A DNA stretch of 64,000 nt from Chryseobacterium limigenitum (lineage in GTDB: Bacteria > Bacteroidota > Bacteroidia > Flavobacteriales > Weeksellaceae). The notes under the pieces are model-generated. The model was given only the letters and a program-made list of their open reading frames with translations. It did no database searches and was not told where the DNA came from. The stretch is taken from NCBI RefSeq assembly GCF_900114875.1, contig NZ_FPKW01000013.1, forward strand, positions 47,709 to 111,708. The letters run 5' to 3'. A program made the position numbers and the translations under genes. This document shows positions 9,514-17,979 of this stretch, one piece after another (the first letter of the stretch is position 1; each line of letters begins with the position of its first letter).

Positions 9514-9936
9514 ATGAATAAGTTTGATAAAGCTTATCTAAAAATGGCCCTCGAATGGGCAAAACTTTCCTACTGCAAACGAAAACAAGTAGGAGCTCTT
9601 ATCGTAAAAGATAGGATGATTATTTCAGATGGTTACAACGGCACTCCTTCGGGATTTGAAAACTGCTGTGAAGATGACGACGGAAAAACACACTGGTATG
9701 TACTGCACGCAGAAGCTAACGCAATATTGAAGTTAGCCTCTTCTACACAATCTGCAAAAGGAGCAACGTTATATTTAACGTTATCACCATGCAAAGAATG
9801 TAGCAAGCTCATTCTGCAGGCAGGAATTTCCAGACTAGTGTATATCAATGAATATTCGGACGATGATGGGATATCGTTCCTGAGGAACCATAATATTGAA
9901 ATAGAACAAATATCGGATTGTGAACTAAAAAAATAA
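9514..9936 (+). CDS. dCMP/cytidine-type deaminase (ComEB family)
   Basis: The 140-residue zinc-dependent deaminase carries the HAE motif (LHAEANAIL) with the catalytic Glu, and the PCxxC motif (LSPCKECSKLI) that completes the zinc site. The N-terminal KRKQVGALIVKD and the GYNGTPSGFENC loop are typical of deoxycytidylate deaminase, which makes dUMP for thymidylate synthesis. It lies 9 bp before xerD and is probably co-transcribed with it. Confidence 0.93.
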   Translation: MNKFDKAYLKMALEWAKLSYCKRKQVGALIVKDRMIISDGYNGTPSGFENCCEDDDGKTHWYVLHAEANAILKLASSTQSAKGATLYLTLSPCKECSKLILQAGISRLVYINEYSDDDGISFLRNHNIEIEQISDCELKK

Positions 9937-9945
9937 GCACAAACA

Positions 9946-10860
9946 ATGACTTGGGATGAAAAAATTAAGGATTTTGAAATATTTCTTCGATTCGAAAGAA
10001 ATTTTTCAGAAAACACTCTCGACGCATACGTACGAGACATTAAGAAATTAAAAGAATACGCAGTAGAGGATCTGGAAAACATCGGTCCGGGTTCTATAGG
10101 GTATGATAACCTGCAAGAGTACATCTTCAACCTTTCCAAACAAAAATTCAGCGAAAGATCACAGGCAAGATGGATTTCTTCTATAAAAGCTTTCTTCAAA
10201 TTTTTACTTGAAGATGAGTTTCGTGAAGACAATCCCGCATCTTTGCTTGAGGGTCCCAAGTTGGGATTATATCTGCCGGACACATTAAGCCTTCCTGATA
10301 TCAATAAGATTATCAACGCAATAGAAGTGTCTTCAGATCTTGGAAAGAGAAACCTGTGTATCATTGAGGTACTTTACGGATGTGGGCTCCGCGTTTCGGA
10401 ACTTATTGATCTTAAAATTTCAAACATCAACTTCGTAGAAAATTACATCAAAGTAAACGGAAAGGGTAATAAAACCCGTTTCGTACCATTGGCTGATTTT
10501 ACTGCAGATCTGTTGAAAAGCTATATCGAAGACACTCGTTCGAAAAGCAAGATTAATAAGAAGTACGAAGATTCACTATTTCTGAACAGCAGAGGCACAT
10601 CTATGTCCAGAGTAATAGTATTCTTAATCATAAAAGAGCTTACAGATAAAGCAGGTGTAAGCAAAAAAATATCTCCACACACGTTCAGACATTCTTTTGC
10701 AACGCATTTATTACAAAATGGTGCAGATCTACGTTATATACAGGAAATGCTCGGTCATTCCAGTATTACAACAACGGAAATCTATACCCATTTGAAAACA
10801 GAAGAACTTCGCGATGTGATATTAAATTATCACCCGAGAAATATTAATATTGCTCAATGA
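9946..10860 (+). CDS. xerD: Site-specific tyrosine recombinase XerD
   Basis: This 304-residue tyrosine recombinase resolves chromosome dimers at dif with a partner Xer. It has an N-terminal SAM-like core-binding domain (1-100) and a catalytic domain with R149 (GCGLRVSEL), K173, H245/R248 (HTFRHSFATH), H271 (MLGHSSI) and nucleophile Y280 (EIYTH), all present. Its place among housekeeping genes, with no phage or integron genes nearby, argues for the chromosomal XerD. The stop overlaps the next gene's ATG by 4 bp. Confidence 0.93.
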   Translation: MTWDEKIKDFEIFLRFERNFSENTLDAYVRDIKKLKEYAVEDLENIGPGSIGYDNLQEYIFNLSKQKFSERSQARWISSIKAFFKFLLEDEFREDNPASLLEGPKLGLYLPDTLSLPDINKIINAIEVSSDLGKRNLCIIEVLYGCGLRVSELIDLKISNINFVENYIKVNGKGNKTRFVPLADFTADLLKSYIEDTRSKSKINKKYEDSLFLNSRGTSMSRVIVFLIIKELTDKAGVSKKISPHTFRHSFATHLLQNGADLRYIQEMLGHSSITTTEIYTHLKTEELRDVILNYHPRNINIAQ

Positions 10861-11372
10861 AAATATTGAAATATTGCCCAAGCTGTGGCAAAGAATCTCT
10901 ACATTGGGATGGCGAAAAAAAATGGAGCTGCCCCAATTGTAATTTCAATCTTTACAACAATGTTGCCGGTGCAGTAGCAGTGGTCATAAGATGTGGAGAT
11001 GAGATTTATCTTACCAGAAGAAATCAGGAGCCCAAAAAGGGAAAACTTGATCTGGCAGGAGGTTTTGTAGATCCGAAAGAAAGCGCAGAAGAAACCTGCA
11101 AAAGAGAGCTTTTTGAGGAACTTCAGCTTGATATCAATATTTCAAACTTAAAGTATTTAACGAGTCTTCCAAACGTTTATCAATACAAGGAAATTGATTA
11201 TAATACGATCGATTTGTTTTATGAATACAATGTTTCGGAGAAATTTGAAGTGAATATTGCGTTGTCTGAGATCTCAGAAACACAATGGATTCGTTTAAAT
11301 GAAATCAATCTCGATGATATCGCTTTTGATTCTCAGAAAATATTTTTTGAAAGGTATTTAAAGAATATTTAA
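10857..11372 (+). CDS. NUDIX hydrolase with N-terminal zinc ribbon
   Basis: The 171-residue protein begins with a four-Cys zinc ribbon (CPSCGKES...WSCPNC, residues 7-30) and has a Nudix box at about residues 69-91 (GGFVDPKESAEETCKRELFEELQ). The final Gly of the box is replaced, which occurs in active members. The arrangement resembles the NudC/NADH-pyrophosphatase branch, but the substrate is unknown. The ATG overlaps the xerD stop by 4 bp, so translation is coupled. Confidence 0.88.
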   Translation: MKILKYCPSCGKESLHWDGEKKWSCPNCNFNLYNNVAGAVAVVIRCGDEIYLTRRNQEPKKGKLDLAGGFVDPKESAEETCKRELFEELQLDINISNLKYLTSLPNVYQYKEIDYNTIDLFYEYNVSEKFEVNIALSEISETQWIRLNEINLDDIAFDSQKIFFERYLKNI

Positions 11373-11390
11373 TTCTTTAAAATATATCAT

Positions 11391-11462
11391 CTCTCGCAGA
11401 TTTTATGAATTAATGATAAAATAATTATCAGCTAAATTTGTAAAATCTGCGAGAGTTTTTTT
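11391..11462. terminator. Long inverted repeat / convergent terminator
   Basis: Perfect 15-bp arms CTCTCGCAGATTTTA (11391-11405) and TAAAATCTGCGAGAG (11441-11455) are separated by 35 nt and followed by eight T. The loop contains its own TGATAA...TTATCA palindrome. It lies between the convergent NUDIX and heme-binding genes. The long loop suggests a dispersed repeat used as terminator rather than a simple hairpin. Confidence 0.7.
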
Positions 11463-11471
11463 TGCATTAAA

Positions 11472-11930
11472 TTAATATGTTTTGTTTTTGAGCATTTCCT
11501 CAAAGTAAGAACCAATAAGCTTTCGTTCAGCATCAGAAAGATTGGCTTCTTTATGATAAGGAATATATCCCGGCATAGGCATCATTCTGTTCTGAACGCT
11601 TTCTGCGGCTCTGCTTAGCATATTTTCTTTCAGTTCTTTGTTATACGTTCCCCAAATTGAAAAATTAAGACGTTCTCTTCCTTCATTTACATGGCTTTTT
11701 AGAGACCATGAAATCGGAGCAATAAAAGCGTATTTAGGATAAACCGTTTCATTGGAATGGCAGTCATAACAGGCGCCTTTTATCAAGTCTCTTATCTTTT
11801 GCGGAGTCTTTTTAACATCCACAAAATTCACCGCATGATTCACAGGTCTGTTAACTCTATCGATCGGAATAAACTGAATGATCGCAAAGCCCACCAAACT
11901 CCAAAACACAATTTTCTTAAAAGTCTTCAT
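11472..11930 (-). CDS. Heme-binding domain protein (cytochrome-c-like)
   Basis: This 152-residue protein has one N-terminal membrane anchor or signal (residues 8-22) and a CYDCHS heme c attachment motif near residue 54. A Met-rich segment follows (QNRMMPMPGY), which could give the axial Met. This matches the 'haem-binding domain' family of Bacteroidota. It is expected in the periplasm, anchored to the inner membrane. The lipoprotein gene upstream on the same strand ends 7 bp before its start. Confidence 0.85.
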   Translation of the reverse strand: MKTFKKIVFWSLVGFAIIQFIPIDRVNRPVNHAVNFVDVKKTPQKIRDLIKGACYDCHSNETVYPKYAFIAPISWSLKSHVNEGRERLNFSIWGTYNKELKENMLSRAAESVQNRMMPMPGYIPYHKEANLSDAERKLIGSYFEEMLKNKTY

Positions 11931-11937
11931 AATTTTC

Positions 11938-13692
11938 TTACTTCACAGGAGTTAAAACAGCACCTCCTGATTTCAACTCACGGTTATTTGCATCTTGTTT
12001 TACAGGTTTTTCCTGCGCATTAGGAAAAGGTGTTGCTGTTTTAGGAGCAGAGATCTTAGGACTGTCCAACGTTCTTGCATCTTTTAAATCCCACGTTTCA
12101 TTGGTTTCCCACAACGGTCTTATGACAGCGAGTTTGTAAAACACATAGGAATCTTCAGCAAAGACCTCTTTTAAGAAATCAGATTCATCCCAATATTTAT
12201 TTTCGTTATTATCAACCAATATTCGGACGATGTATTCGGCAGGTTTTAAGATGTCGAATTTAACTTCATTTCCTTTTGTATATTTCTGATAAACAATTTT
12301 TTCTGATGCATCTAATAGCTGAACCCAATAGCTTGTAGCCGGTGCATTTTCAAGTTTTAATGTCAAATTACCGTAATTTTCAACCTTATCAGCTTCAAAA
12401 TCGAAACGTTTTGAATCAGAATTTTTAGCATAAAAAGAAGAAACCGTTGTCTTTGGAACTGTTAATTGATATTTTTTACCTGCAATAAAGTCTGATTTAA
12501 CTAAAATCTGATACGGATTGGTTTCAGAAATCTTAGCCGTAAACTCCTGAGTAGTTAAACTGTCGCTTTTCAGTACCCATTTTTCAGGATTTATTTTATC
12601 GATAATATAATTTGAAGTGATCCTGAAATCCGTTTTTGGAGGTAACAAACCACCATCATTATTATAAATTTGCATTTCACTTTTAGCATTCTGCTTATAA
12701 AAAACGGACACTGTATCTTTTTTATTATCAACATCATAGCTGAATTTTAAATTTTCAGTTGTCCCTTGCCCAACGTTTTGTTTAAGAGCGTCAAACCAGA
12801 TATTGATAGAATCTGATTTTGGTCGATGAGTAACTTTTATGTCCTGAAGCTTGTCATTTATTGAAAGAACTTTCACATCAGTAGGATTCCCTTCGAATGT
12901 CATTAAAATTCCGCCCGGAACTTCTTTCATTTCACCATATTTTAGGGCTTTTTTAGACGGATATATTTTTAAATTTAATCCTGAAACAGATTTTTCAACA
13001 TCCACAGGTTCTTTCAGGAAACCAACTTTTTCTTTTCCGGGATCATACATTGAGTTTCCGTTTTCATCTTCAAAAGCAATGATCTTATATTTGCCCGGAG
13101 ACAGGTAATTCAGTTCATAATAACCGTCTGTATCAACTTTAGTGATGTAATAAGGTTTTTGCTTATAATTAATGGTATCTTTTGCCTGATACAACCCTAC
13201 AACAAGTTTATTATCCGCACTTTCAGATTGTTTTTTTATCGCTAAGGGATCTTTAACCTCACCACTTATATATAAATCATCCAGCTTTTCTCCTGTGGAA
13301 AATGCAAAATTGAAATAACGAAGAACATTGGCTTCATTATTATCAACAATAGAATTTCCAAAATTGAAATTATAGGTCGTATTGGCCTGCAAAGTATCCG
13401 TCCATTGGATTAAAATATATTTATTGGCGATATTTGAAGGCAAAATACGCTTGATATTTTTAATTGGCGGAGAAATAATCAGGTTTTTATTGATGTCTTT
13501 CAGTGTAATATATTCATCAAAATCAAGACGCAGTTCACGAATATCTCTTGAAACATTAATCCTCGTTGTATCAATATTTGAGCTTAAAAATTTTGGTGCC
13601 AAAGAATCTTTAGGTCCACCAACCGGAGAACCTACTCTTGCACACGATTGCAAAAGAAAACCAATAATAAATAAGAGAAGAAGTCTTTTCAT
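11938..13692 (-). CDS. Large Ig-like (Big_5) domain lipoprotein
   Basis: From the ATG at 13692 the product is 584 residues, with a lipoprotein signal (LLLLFIIGFLLQSC, Cys near 17). An N-terminal bacterial Ig-like/SbsA-type domain follows (SSNIDTTRINVSRDIRELRLDFDEYI...). Later come beta-rich segments and a prealbumin-like repeat (YYELNYLSPGKYKIIAFEDENGN). This architecture is widespread in flavobacteria with no known function. The tail is Pro/Lys-rich. The longer frame starting at 13743 overlaps the serine hydrolase gene and lacks a signal, so I reject it. Confidence 0.82.
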   Translation of the reverse strand: MKRLLLLFIIGFLLQSCARVGSPVGGPKDSLAPKFLSSNIDTTRINVSRDIRELRLDFDEYITLKDINKNLIISPPIKNIKRILPSNIANKYILIQWTDTLQANTTYNFNFGNSIVDNNEANVLRYFNFAFSTGEKLDDLYISGEVKDPLAIKKQSESADNKLVVGLYQAKDTINYKQKPYYITKVDTDGYYELNYLSPGKYKIIAFEDENGNSMYDPGKEKVGFLKEPVDVEKSVSGLNLKIYPSKKALKYGEMKEVPGGILMTFEGNPTDVKVLSINDKLQDIKVTHRPKSDSINIWFDALKQNVGQGTTENLKFSYDVDNKKDTVSVFYKQNAKSEMQIYNNDGGLLPPKTDFRITSNYIIDKINPEKWVLKSDSLTTQEFTAKISETNPYQILVKSDFIAGKKYQLTVPKTTVSSFYAKNSDSKRFDFEADKVENYGNLTLKLENAPATSYWVQLLDASEKIVYQKYTKGNEVKFDILKPAEYIVRILVDNNENKYWDESDFLKEVFAEDSYVFYKLAVIRPLWETNETWDLKDARTLDSPKISAPKTATPFPNAQEKPVKQDANNRELKSGGAVLTPVK

Positions 13693-13717
13693 GAATATGT
13701 TTAAGCAAAAGTAAACA

Positions 13718-14974
13718 TTATTCTGTAACATCCTGCCCGCCATTTAAAGAATCTTTATTGTCATTCATCACACTGTGCAGCTTATCTTTCTGCACCGGAA
13801 AATCTTCAAATAACCCGGATAAAGCAAGCGCTGTATAGACTTTGGTTGAATATTTGTTCCCGATTGCCACAATGGTTACTTTTGATTTTAATAAGTGGGC
13901 GAAAACAGAATTTGTTCCGTGCCACCATCCGTTATGGTAAGTCAATTTTTCTCCGTTATCAAAAATTTTCATTCTAAATCCTAAACCGTAATTGTTCATT
14001 CCCGCCTTTTCATTGCTGTAAGGAGAGAAAACCATTTCCATCAACTCCGGTTTTAAGAAATCTTTTGAGAACATTGCTTTTGAGAAATTATAAAGATCTC
14101 TTGGCGTTGTATAAACGTTTTTATCGCCATAAATAAGGTCTAATCTATCTAAAGGATATAACTTACCTCCATAATAGAAAGACTGTGAAGCTGTAGGAAT
14201 ATCTTTTTCCTGGAAAATGTAAGTGTTTTTCATTTTCAAAGGATCAAAAACCATTTCCTTCATTGCCTGTGGAAAAGGAGTTTTGGTTACTTTCTCGATT
14301 AGCAAAGCCAACAATGCAAAATTGGTATTGCAGTACATGAAACCTGTGTCGGTATCTCTTGCCAGTTCAGGTTTGTATTTAATGATCATATTTAATACAT
14401 CCTGATTGGTAATGTAAGGTTTTGCAAGTTCAGGTGATGCTGGTGGGATTTTAGCAATAAAATATTCATACTTTGGAAGACCGCTTCTTTGATCCAATAA
14501 AGTCTGAACCGTCACATTTGGGTAAGGAAATCCCGGGAAAAACTGGGTCAAATGATCCGTAAATTTTATTTTTCCGGCTTCGATTAATTTCATCATCGCC
14601 ATCGCCGTTAATGTTTTTGAAACTGAAGCAACATGCAAAGGTGTATTTTTATCGATCGGCATTTGGTTGCCTTCTCTTCCAAAACCTCTGTAATTTTCAT
14701 ATAAAATATCGTCACCTTTTGCTACTAATATTCCGCCACTAAGGTCGCTACCTTCCCAAATCTTTTTGTAATACTGATCTATATAACGAACAAGAGAGGC
14801 TTTGTCAGAAAGCTGTCCGTCACCTTTTGTGAAAACATTACTAAGATCTACGCTTCCATAATTGGGGAGATCGGTGGTATTTTCAGTTACATATTCTTTA
14901 GAGTCGGATTTTTTTTTACAGGAAAAAACAAGTAAAAAAACAGCTAAAATAAGTACAAAGTTACGCTTCTTCAT
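13718..14974 (-). CDS. Serine hydrolase, class C beta-lactamase-like lipoprotein
   Basis: This 418-residue protein has a lipoprotein signal (Cys19) and a beta-lactamase/penicillin-binding fold. Motifs are SxxK (ASVSKTLTAM), YxN (MYCNTNF) and HxG (TYHNGWW). The HxG in place of KTG is typical of D-aminopeptidase/esterase-like members, so beta-lactamase activity should not be assumed. It is probably on the periplasmic side of a membrane. The next gene on the strand starts 26 bp after its stop. Confidence 0.88.
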   Translation of the reverse strand: MKKRNFVLILAVFLLVFSCKKKSDSKEYVTENTTDLPNYGSVDLSNVFTKGDGQLSDKASLVRYIDQYYKKIWEGSDLSGGILVAKGDDILYENYRGFGREGNQMPIDKNTPLHVASVSKTLTAMAMMKLIEAGKIKFTDHLTQFFPGFPYPNVTVQTLLDQRSGLPKYEYFIAKIPPASPELAKPYITNQDVLNMIIKYKPELARDTDTGFMYCNTNFALLALLIEKVTKTPFPQAMKEMVFDPLKMKNTYIFQEKDIPTASQSFYYGGKLYPLDRLDLIYGDKNVYTTPRDLYNFSKAMFSKDFLKPELMEMVFSPYSNEKAGMNNYGLGFRMKIFDNGEKLTYHNGWWHGTNSVFAHLLKSKVTIVAIGNKYSTKVYTALALSGLFEDFPVQKDKLHSVMNDNKDSLNGGQDVTE

Positions 14975-15104
14975 GAGTTTCGAAAATGAGCGGCAATTTA
15001 ATAAAACTCAAAATAAATATGGAATTCTTGCTGTAAATTATGAATTATTTAACATAAACTAGAGCGAAATCTTGAAATTGTAAAATGACAACTTTCTTTT
15101 GAGA

Positions 15105-15198
15105 TGCTTCGACTTCGCTCAGCATGACATTTCTAATACTAACCGTTTACTTTTAACAGAATAGTTGTAGCGATGTCATGCTGAGCGAAGTCGAAGTA
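15105..15198. repeat. REP/MITE-like inverted repeat
   Basis: Left arm 15105-15130 (starts TGCTTCGACTTCGCTCAGCA) and right arm 15173-15198 are inverted copies matching at 25 of 26 bases, with a 42-nt centre. There is no T tract. The TTCGACTTCGCTCAGCATGAC core is one I recall as a dispersed repeat in many flavobacterial genomes. It fills the gap between two genes on the minus strand. Confidence 0.8.
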
Positions 15199-15214
15199 TT
15201 TAAACGAGATTTAT

Positions 15215-16144
15215 TTAAGTAAACTGAGCAACAATTTTATCAACGATAACCTGCGCCAGCTTTTCTTTGCTTTGATGCGTCCAGCCTGCAATATGAGGCG
15301 TTACGATTACCTTCTCAGAGTTTAAAAGATATTTCAAATCTTCATTATCGACTTCTAAATTTTCGAAAGATGATTTTTCGTATTCCAAAACATCAAGACA
15401 AGCTCCTTTTACCTTTCCCGCCTTCAAAGCTTCAACTAAGCTTTTAGTTTCTATGTTTTTTCCTCTCGCTGTATTTACGAAATAGAAATCGTTTTTCATA
15501 TCTGAAATGAATGGGCCGTCAATTAAATAATAAGACAAGTCCGTCAAAGGAATATGTAAACTTAAAACCTCCGCTTTTTCTTTTAATTCTTCCAAAGAAA
15601 CCTGTGTCGCATATTCATCAGAAAGATCTGGTAAAATATCGTGGAAAATCACTTTACAGCCAAAACCGGAAAGTCTTTTTGCTGTAGCTTTGCCCATGTT
15701 TCCGTAGCCTATTAAACCAACCGTTTTTCCTAATAATTCGTCGCCACGATTTTCTTCACGCAACCAAATTCCGTTCTTCACTTCTTGGGATGCAATGAAA
15801 AGCCGGTTCATTAAGATCAACAACATTCCGACAACATGCTCGGCAACAGAATCTCTGTTTCCTTCGGGAGAATTTATTAACTGAATACCCAATTTTTCAG
15901 CAACAGGAATGTCAATATTTTCCATTCCTGCTCCTACTCTTGCAATGAACTTAAGATTTTTTCCTTTCTCTAAAAAATTTTTATCTAAAGGAATTCGGCT
16001 TCTGATAATGACTCCGTCGTAGCTTTCAATCTTAGCACAAACCTCATCATATGACGAAGAAAAATCTTCTTCCAAAATAAAGTTTTTTGCTAAAAGCTGA
16101 TCGGTGATTAACGGGTGGTTTTTATCTAAAAGTAAAATTTTCAT
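15215..16144 (-). CDS. D-2-hydroxyacid dehydrogenase (SerA-like)
   Basis: This 309-residue NAD-dependent dehydrogenase has a Rossmann motif GLIGYGNMGKA near residue 144 and the catalytic Arg in NTARGK. The acidic residue is expected in ACLDVLEYE, and the catalytic His is in TPHIAGWT. Substrate-domain halves flank the cofactor domain as in phosphoglycerate dehydrogenase. No ACT domain follows, so it is the short form. It may serve serine biosynthesis, but no serC neighbours it here, so the substrate stays open. Confidence 0.85.
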   Translation of the reverse strand: MKILLLDKNHPLITDQLLAKNFILEEDFSSSYDEVCAKIESYDGVIIRSRIPLDKNFLEKGKNLKFIARVGAGMENIDIPVAEKLGIQLINSPEGNRDSVAEHVVGMLLILMNRLFIASQEVKNGIWLREENRGDELLGKTVGLIGYGNMGKATAKRLSGFGCKVIFHDILPDLSDEYATQVSLEELKEKAEVLSLHIPLTDLSYYLIDGPFISDMKNDFYFVNTARGKNIETKSLVEALKAGKVKGACLDVLEYEKSSFENLEVDNEDLKYLLNSEKVIVTPHIAGWTHQSKEKLAQVIVDKIVAQFT

Positions 16145-16535
16145 ATTGTAAATATTTTATCCTAACGTAACGTTTGCGAAGATTTATTAAACCTTTTTAC
16201 ACTTTTATTTTTTTCCACTAATTTTTTTCCATAAAGTTTGTCATGCTGAAAGCATCTCAACAAAGTATTAGAAAATCACTAAAAAATTCGAGTCTAGATC
16301 CTTACAGGATGACAAGCTTTGTGTTTATTCATCCAAAGTTTAAATAAACGACTACAACCCTAGCCCCGATTGAAATGAAAATCCTTTTTTGCAAAAAAAG
16401 ATTGCAATGGAAAGCGGGAAAAAGCTTCAAAAAAAACTTAATATATCCATTAACTGAAAAATGCTTTTAAGCTCGCAAAGGCGTTACACTCAGCAAAGAT
16501 TAAAAGCAATTTATATCTTGTTTAAACTTAATTTA
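16145..16535. repeat. Gene-free 391 bp made of degenerate dispersed repeats
   Basis: No coding frame is supported. At 16237-16315 a REP-like pair begins GTCATGCTGAAAGCATCTC and ends ATCCTTACAGGATGACAAG. At 16361-16432 is a second element beginning TAGCCCCGATTGAAATG, containing the small palindrome ATCCTTTTTTGCAAAAAAAGAT and ending AAAGCGGGAAA. At 16466-16500 is a GCTCGCAAAGGCGTTACACTCAGCAAAG motif, related to one at 32978. I recall all three types as recurring in Chryseobacterium-like genomes. Confidence 0.6.
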
Positions 16536-17075
16536 TTATTTGTCAATTTCCGGCTCTTGTGGTTCCTGGAAAAGTTTCTTCAATTCCACAGATTCCAACG
16601 GCTTCATTCTTCCTGAAAGAATTAATGACAATTCTTTTCTACGGAAAGCGGCAGCAAATCTTTCTTTTTCCTCTTCACTTTCCGGAACCATTTCAGGAAT
16701 CGGAATTGGACGATTGAACTCATCCACTGCAACAAAAGTGTAGATTCCTGCATTCGTATGCGTTTTTTTCTGACTGATAGGATCATCCAGCCAAACATCA
16801 ACATAAACCTCCATAGAAGTAGAAAATGCTCTTGAAACTTTAGATTCTAAAATTACAATTCCACCTTCCGGAATCGGATGGTTGAAAGAAACGTGATTCA
16901 CAGAAGCTGTAACCACTCTTCTTTCGCAATGTCTTGCTGCAGAGATCGATGCACAACGATCCATCTTTGCCAACAATTCACCTCCAAAAAGGTTTCTTAG
17001 AGAATTGGTTTCATTTGGAAGGACGATGTTCGTCATGATTGTCAGAGATTCTGACGCTTTTTTTATTTTTGCCAT
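16536..17075 (-). CDS. Acyl-CoA thioesterase (hotdog fold, YciA/BFIT-like)
   Basis: This 179-residue single-hotdog protein contains LPNETNSLRNLFGGELLAKMDRCASISAARH, the usual Asn/Gly-Gly/Met-Asp active-site region, and VTASVNHVSFNHPI. It hydrolyses acyl-CoA to free acid and CoA; chain-length preference is unknown. Its first 13 bp overlap the end of the HU-domain gene upstream, so the two are likely co-translated. Confidence 0.9.
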   Translation of the reverse strand: MAKIKKASESLTIMTNIVLPNETNSLRNLFGGELLAKMDRCASISAARHCERRVVTASVNHVSFNHPIPEGGIVILESKVSRAFSTSMEVYVDVWLDDPISQKKTHTNAGIYTFVAVDEFNRPIPIPEMVPESEEEKERFAAAFRRKELSLILSGRMKPLESVELKKLFQEPQEPEIDK

Positions 17076-17827
17076 GTAGCCTTAGTCTTGTTTGGGGTTG
17101 TTGGAGTTTGAATACCTTTTTCAACAGGTTGTACAATTGAATCTTTTTTCAAGGTTTTCAAAGAATCCGCAATTTTCATCTTTGTAGAATCTACTTTTAC
17201 GGTATCTTTTACATAGACAGACACTTTTGCATTAATTTTAATAGAATCCTTTTCCTGTTTAAAAGACCCGTTTCCAAAAAGGAGTTCCTGATTTGTGAAA
17301 GCCAGATAAGCGATTCCTACAATTGGGACAACAATCAGAAATATCCAAAGTAGCGATTTACTGAATTTGTAATCGTTTGCTGATTTCTCAGAAACAACTG
17401 CTTTATCTTTTGCTTTGATATCGGAAATTTTAATCTCTTCCAATCCGTAAAAATCTGGATGGCCGGATTCTATTCTTTTTCCTTTAAAATGAGTGTGTCC
17501 GTCTTCAATAGAGATCGTTCCGAGATTCTGAATTTCTAATGTCTGTTCTGCCTGAAGTTTTTTCTTCCAAAAATCAGTCTGGATCTTTAAGTCACTTTTT
17601 GATGCTTCAAAAGACATTTGCTTTTGGTCTGCAATAAAAGCGATCAATTCATCAGATTGAATCTCATGATCAGGACTAAAAGTGATCTGACTCGCAGGCG
17701 GAAGAATACTCCCGTTTTCGGAGTTGATAATTGCTTTAGAATTCTCTAAAGAAAATACGCCAAAGCTTGGAACTGTAACAGTACCAAATTGTTTCAGATA
17801 TTCTAAAATGTAAGCTGAAATATTCAT
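17063..17827 (-). CDS. HU/CCDC81-domain membrane protein
   Basis: This 254-residue protein opens with two HU-like repeats of the CCDC81-bacterial type (about 1-60, ISAYILEYLKQFGTVTVPSFG, and 65-125). One membrane segment follows (about 160-180, LLWIFLIVVPIVGIAYLAF), and then a Lys/Thr/Ser-rich periplasmic tail with no SPOR domain that I can see. In Bacteroidota such proteins often carry a C-terminal SPOR or sit near division genes. The role here is unknown. Confidence 0.75.
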   Translation of the reverse strand: MNISAYILEYLKQFGTVTVPSFGVFSLENSKAIINSENGSILPPASQITFSPDHEIQSDELIAFIADQKQMSFEASKSDLKIQTDFWKKKLQAEQTLEIQNLGTISIEDGHTHFKGKRIESGHPDFYGLEEIKISDIKAKDKAVVSEKSANDYKFSKSLLWIFLIVVPIVGIAYLAFTNQELLFGNGSFKQEKDSIKINAKVSVYVKDTVKVDSTKMKIADSLKTLKKDSIVQPVEKGIQTPTTPNKTKATWQK

Positions 17828-17879
17828 TTGATGGCAAATTTATAACTTTTCCCTGACTTTTCAGATGATTTATTCACAA

Positions 17880-17906
17880 TAAAAAAGACTGCCGAAACAG
17901 TCTTTA
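17880..17906 (-). terminator. Terminator after TonB receptor gene
   Basis: On the minus strand, AAAGACTG and CAGTCTTT pair over TTTCGG and run into T residues, about 75 bp after the receptor stop. Confidence 0.75.
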
Positions 17907-17979
17907 CAATCTAATATTACTCGTTTGAATATCATTATTGAATTATTGAAAACAATTATAATATATTTTTACATATTTA

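Noticed and set aside
9633..10364. 243-codon open frame on the minus strand
   Set aside because: It lies antisense to the dCMP deaminase and xerD genes, is Ser-rich with no domain, and both sense proteins have intact catalytic residues.
9946..10860. Tyrosine recombinase as an island integrase
   Set aside because: It has XerD features and sits among housekeeping genes, 42 kb from the RiPP island.
11391..11462. CRISPR-like repeat
   Set aside because: It is one inverted pair with a terminator T tract. No repeat-spacer series exists anywhere in the window.
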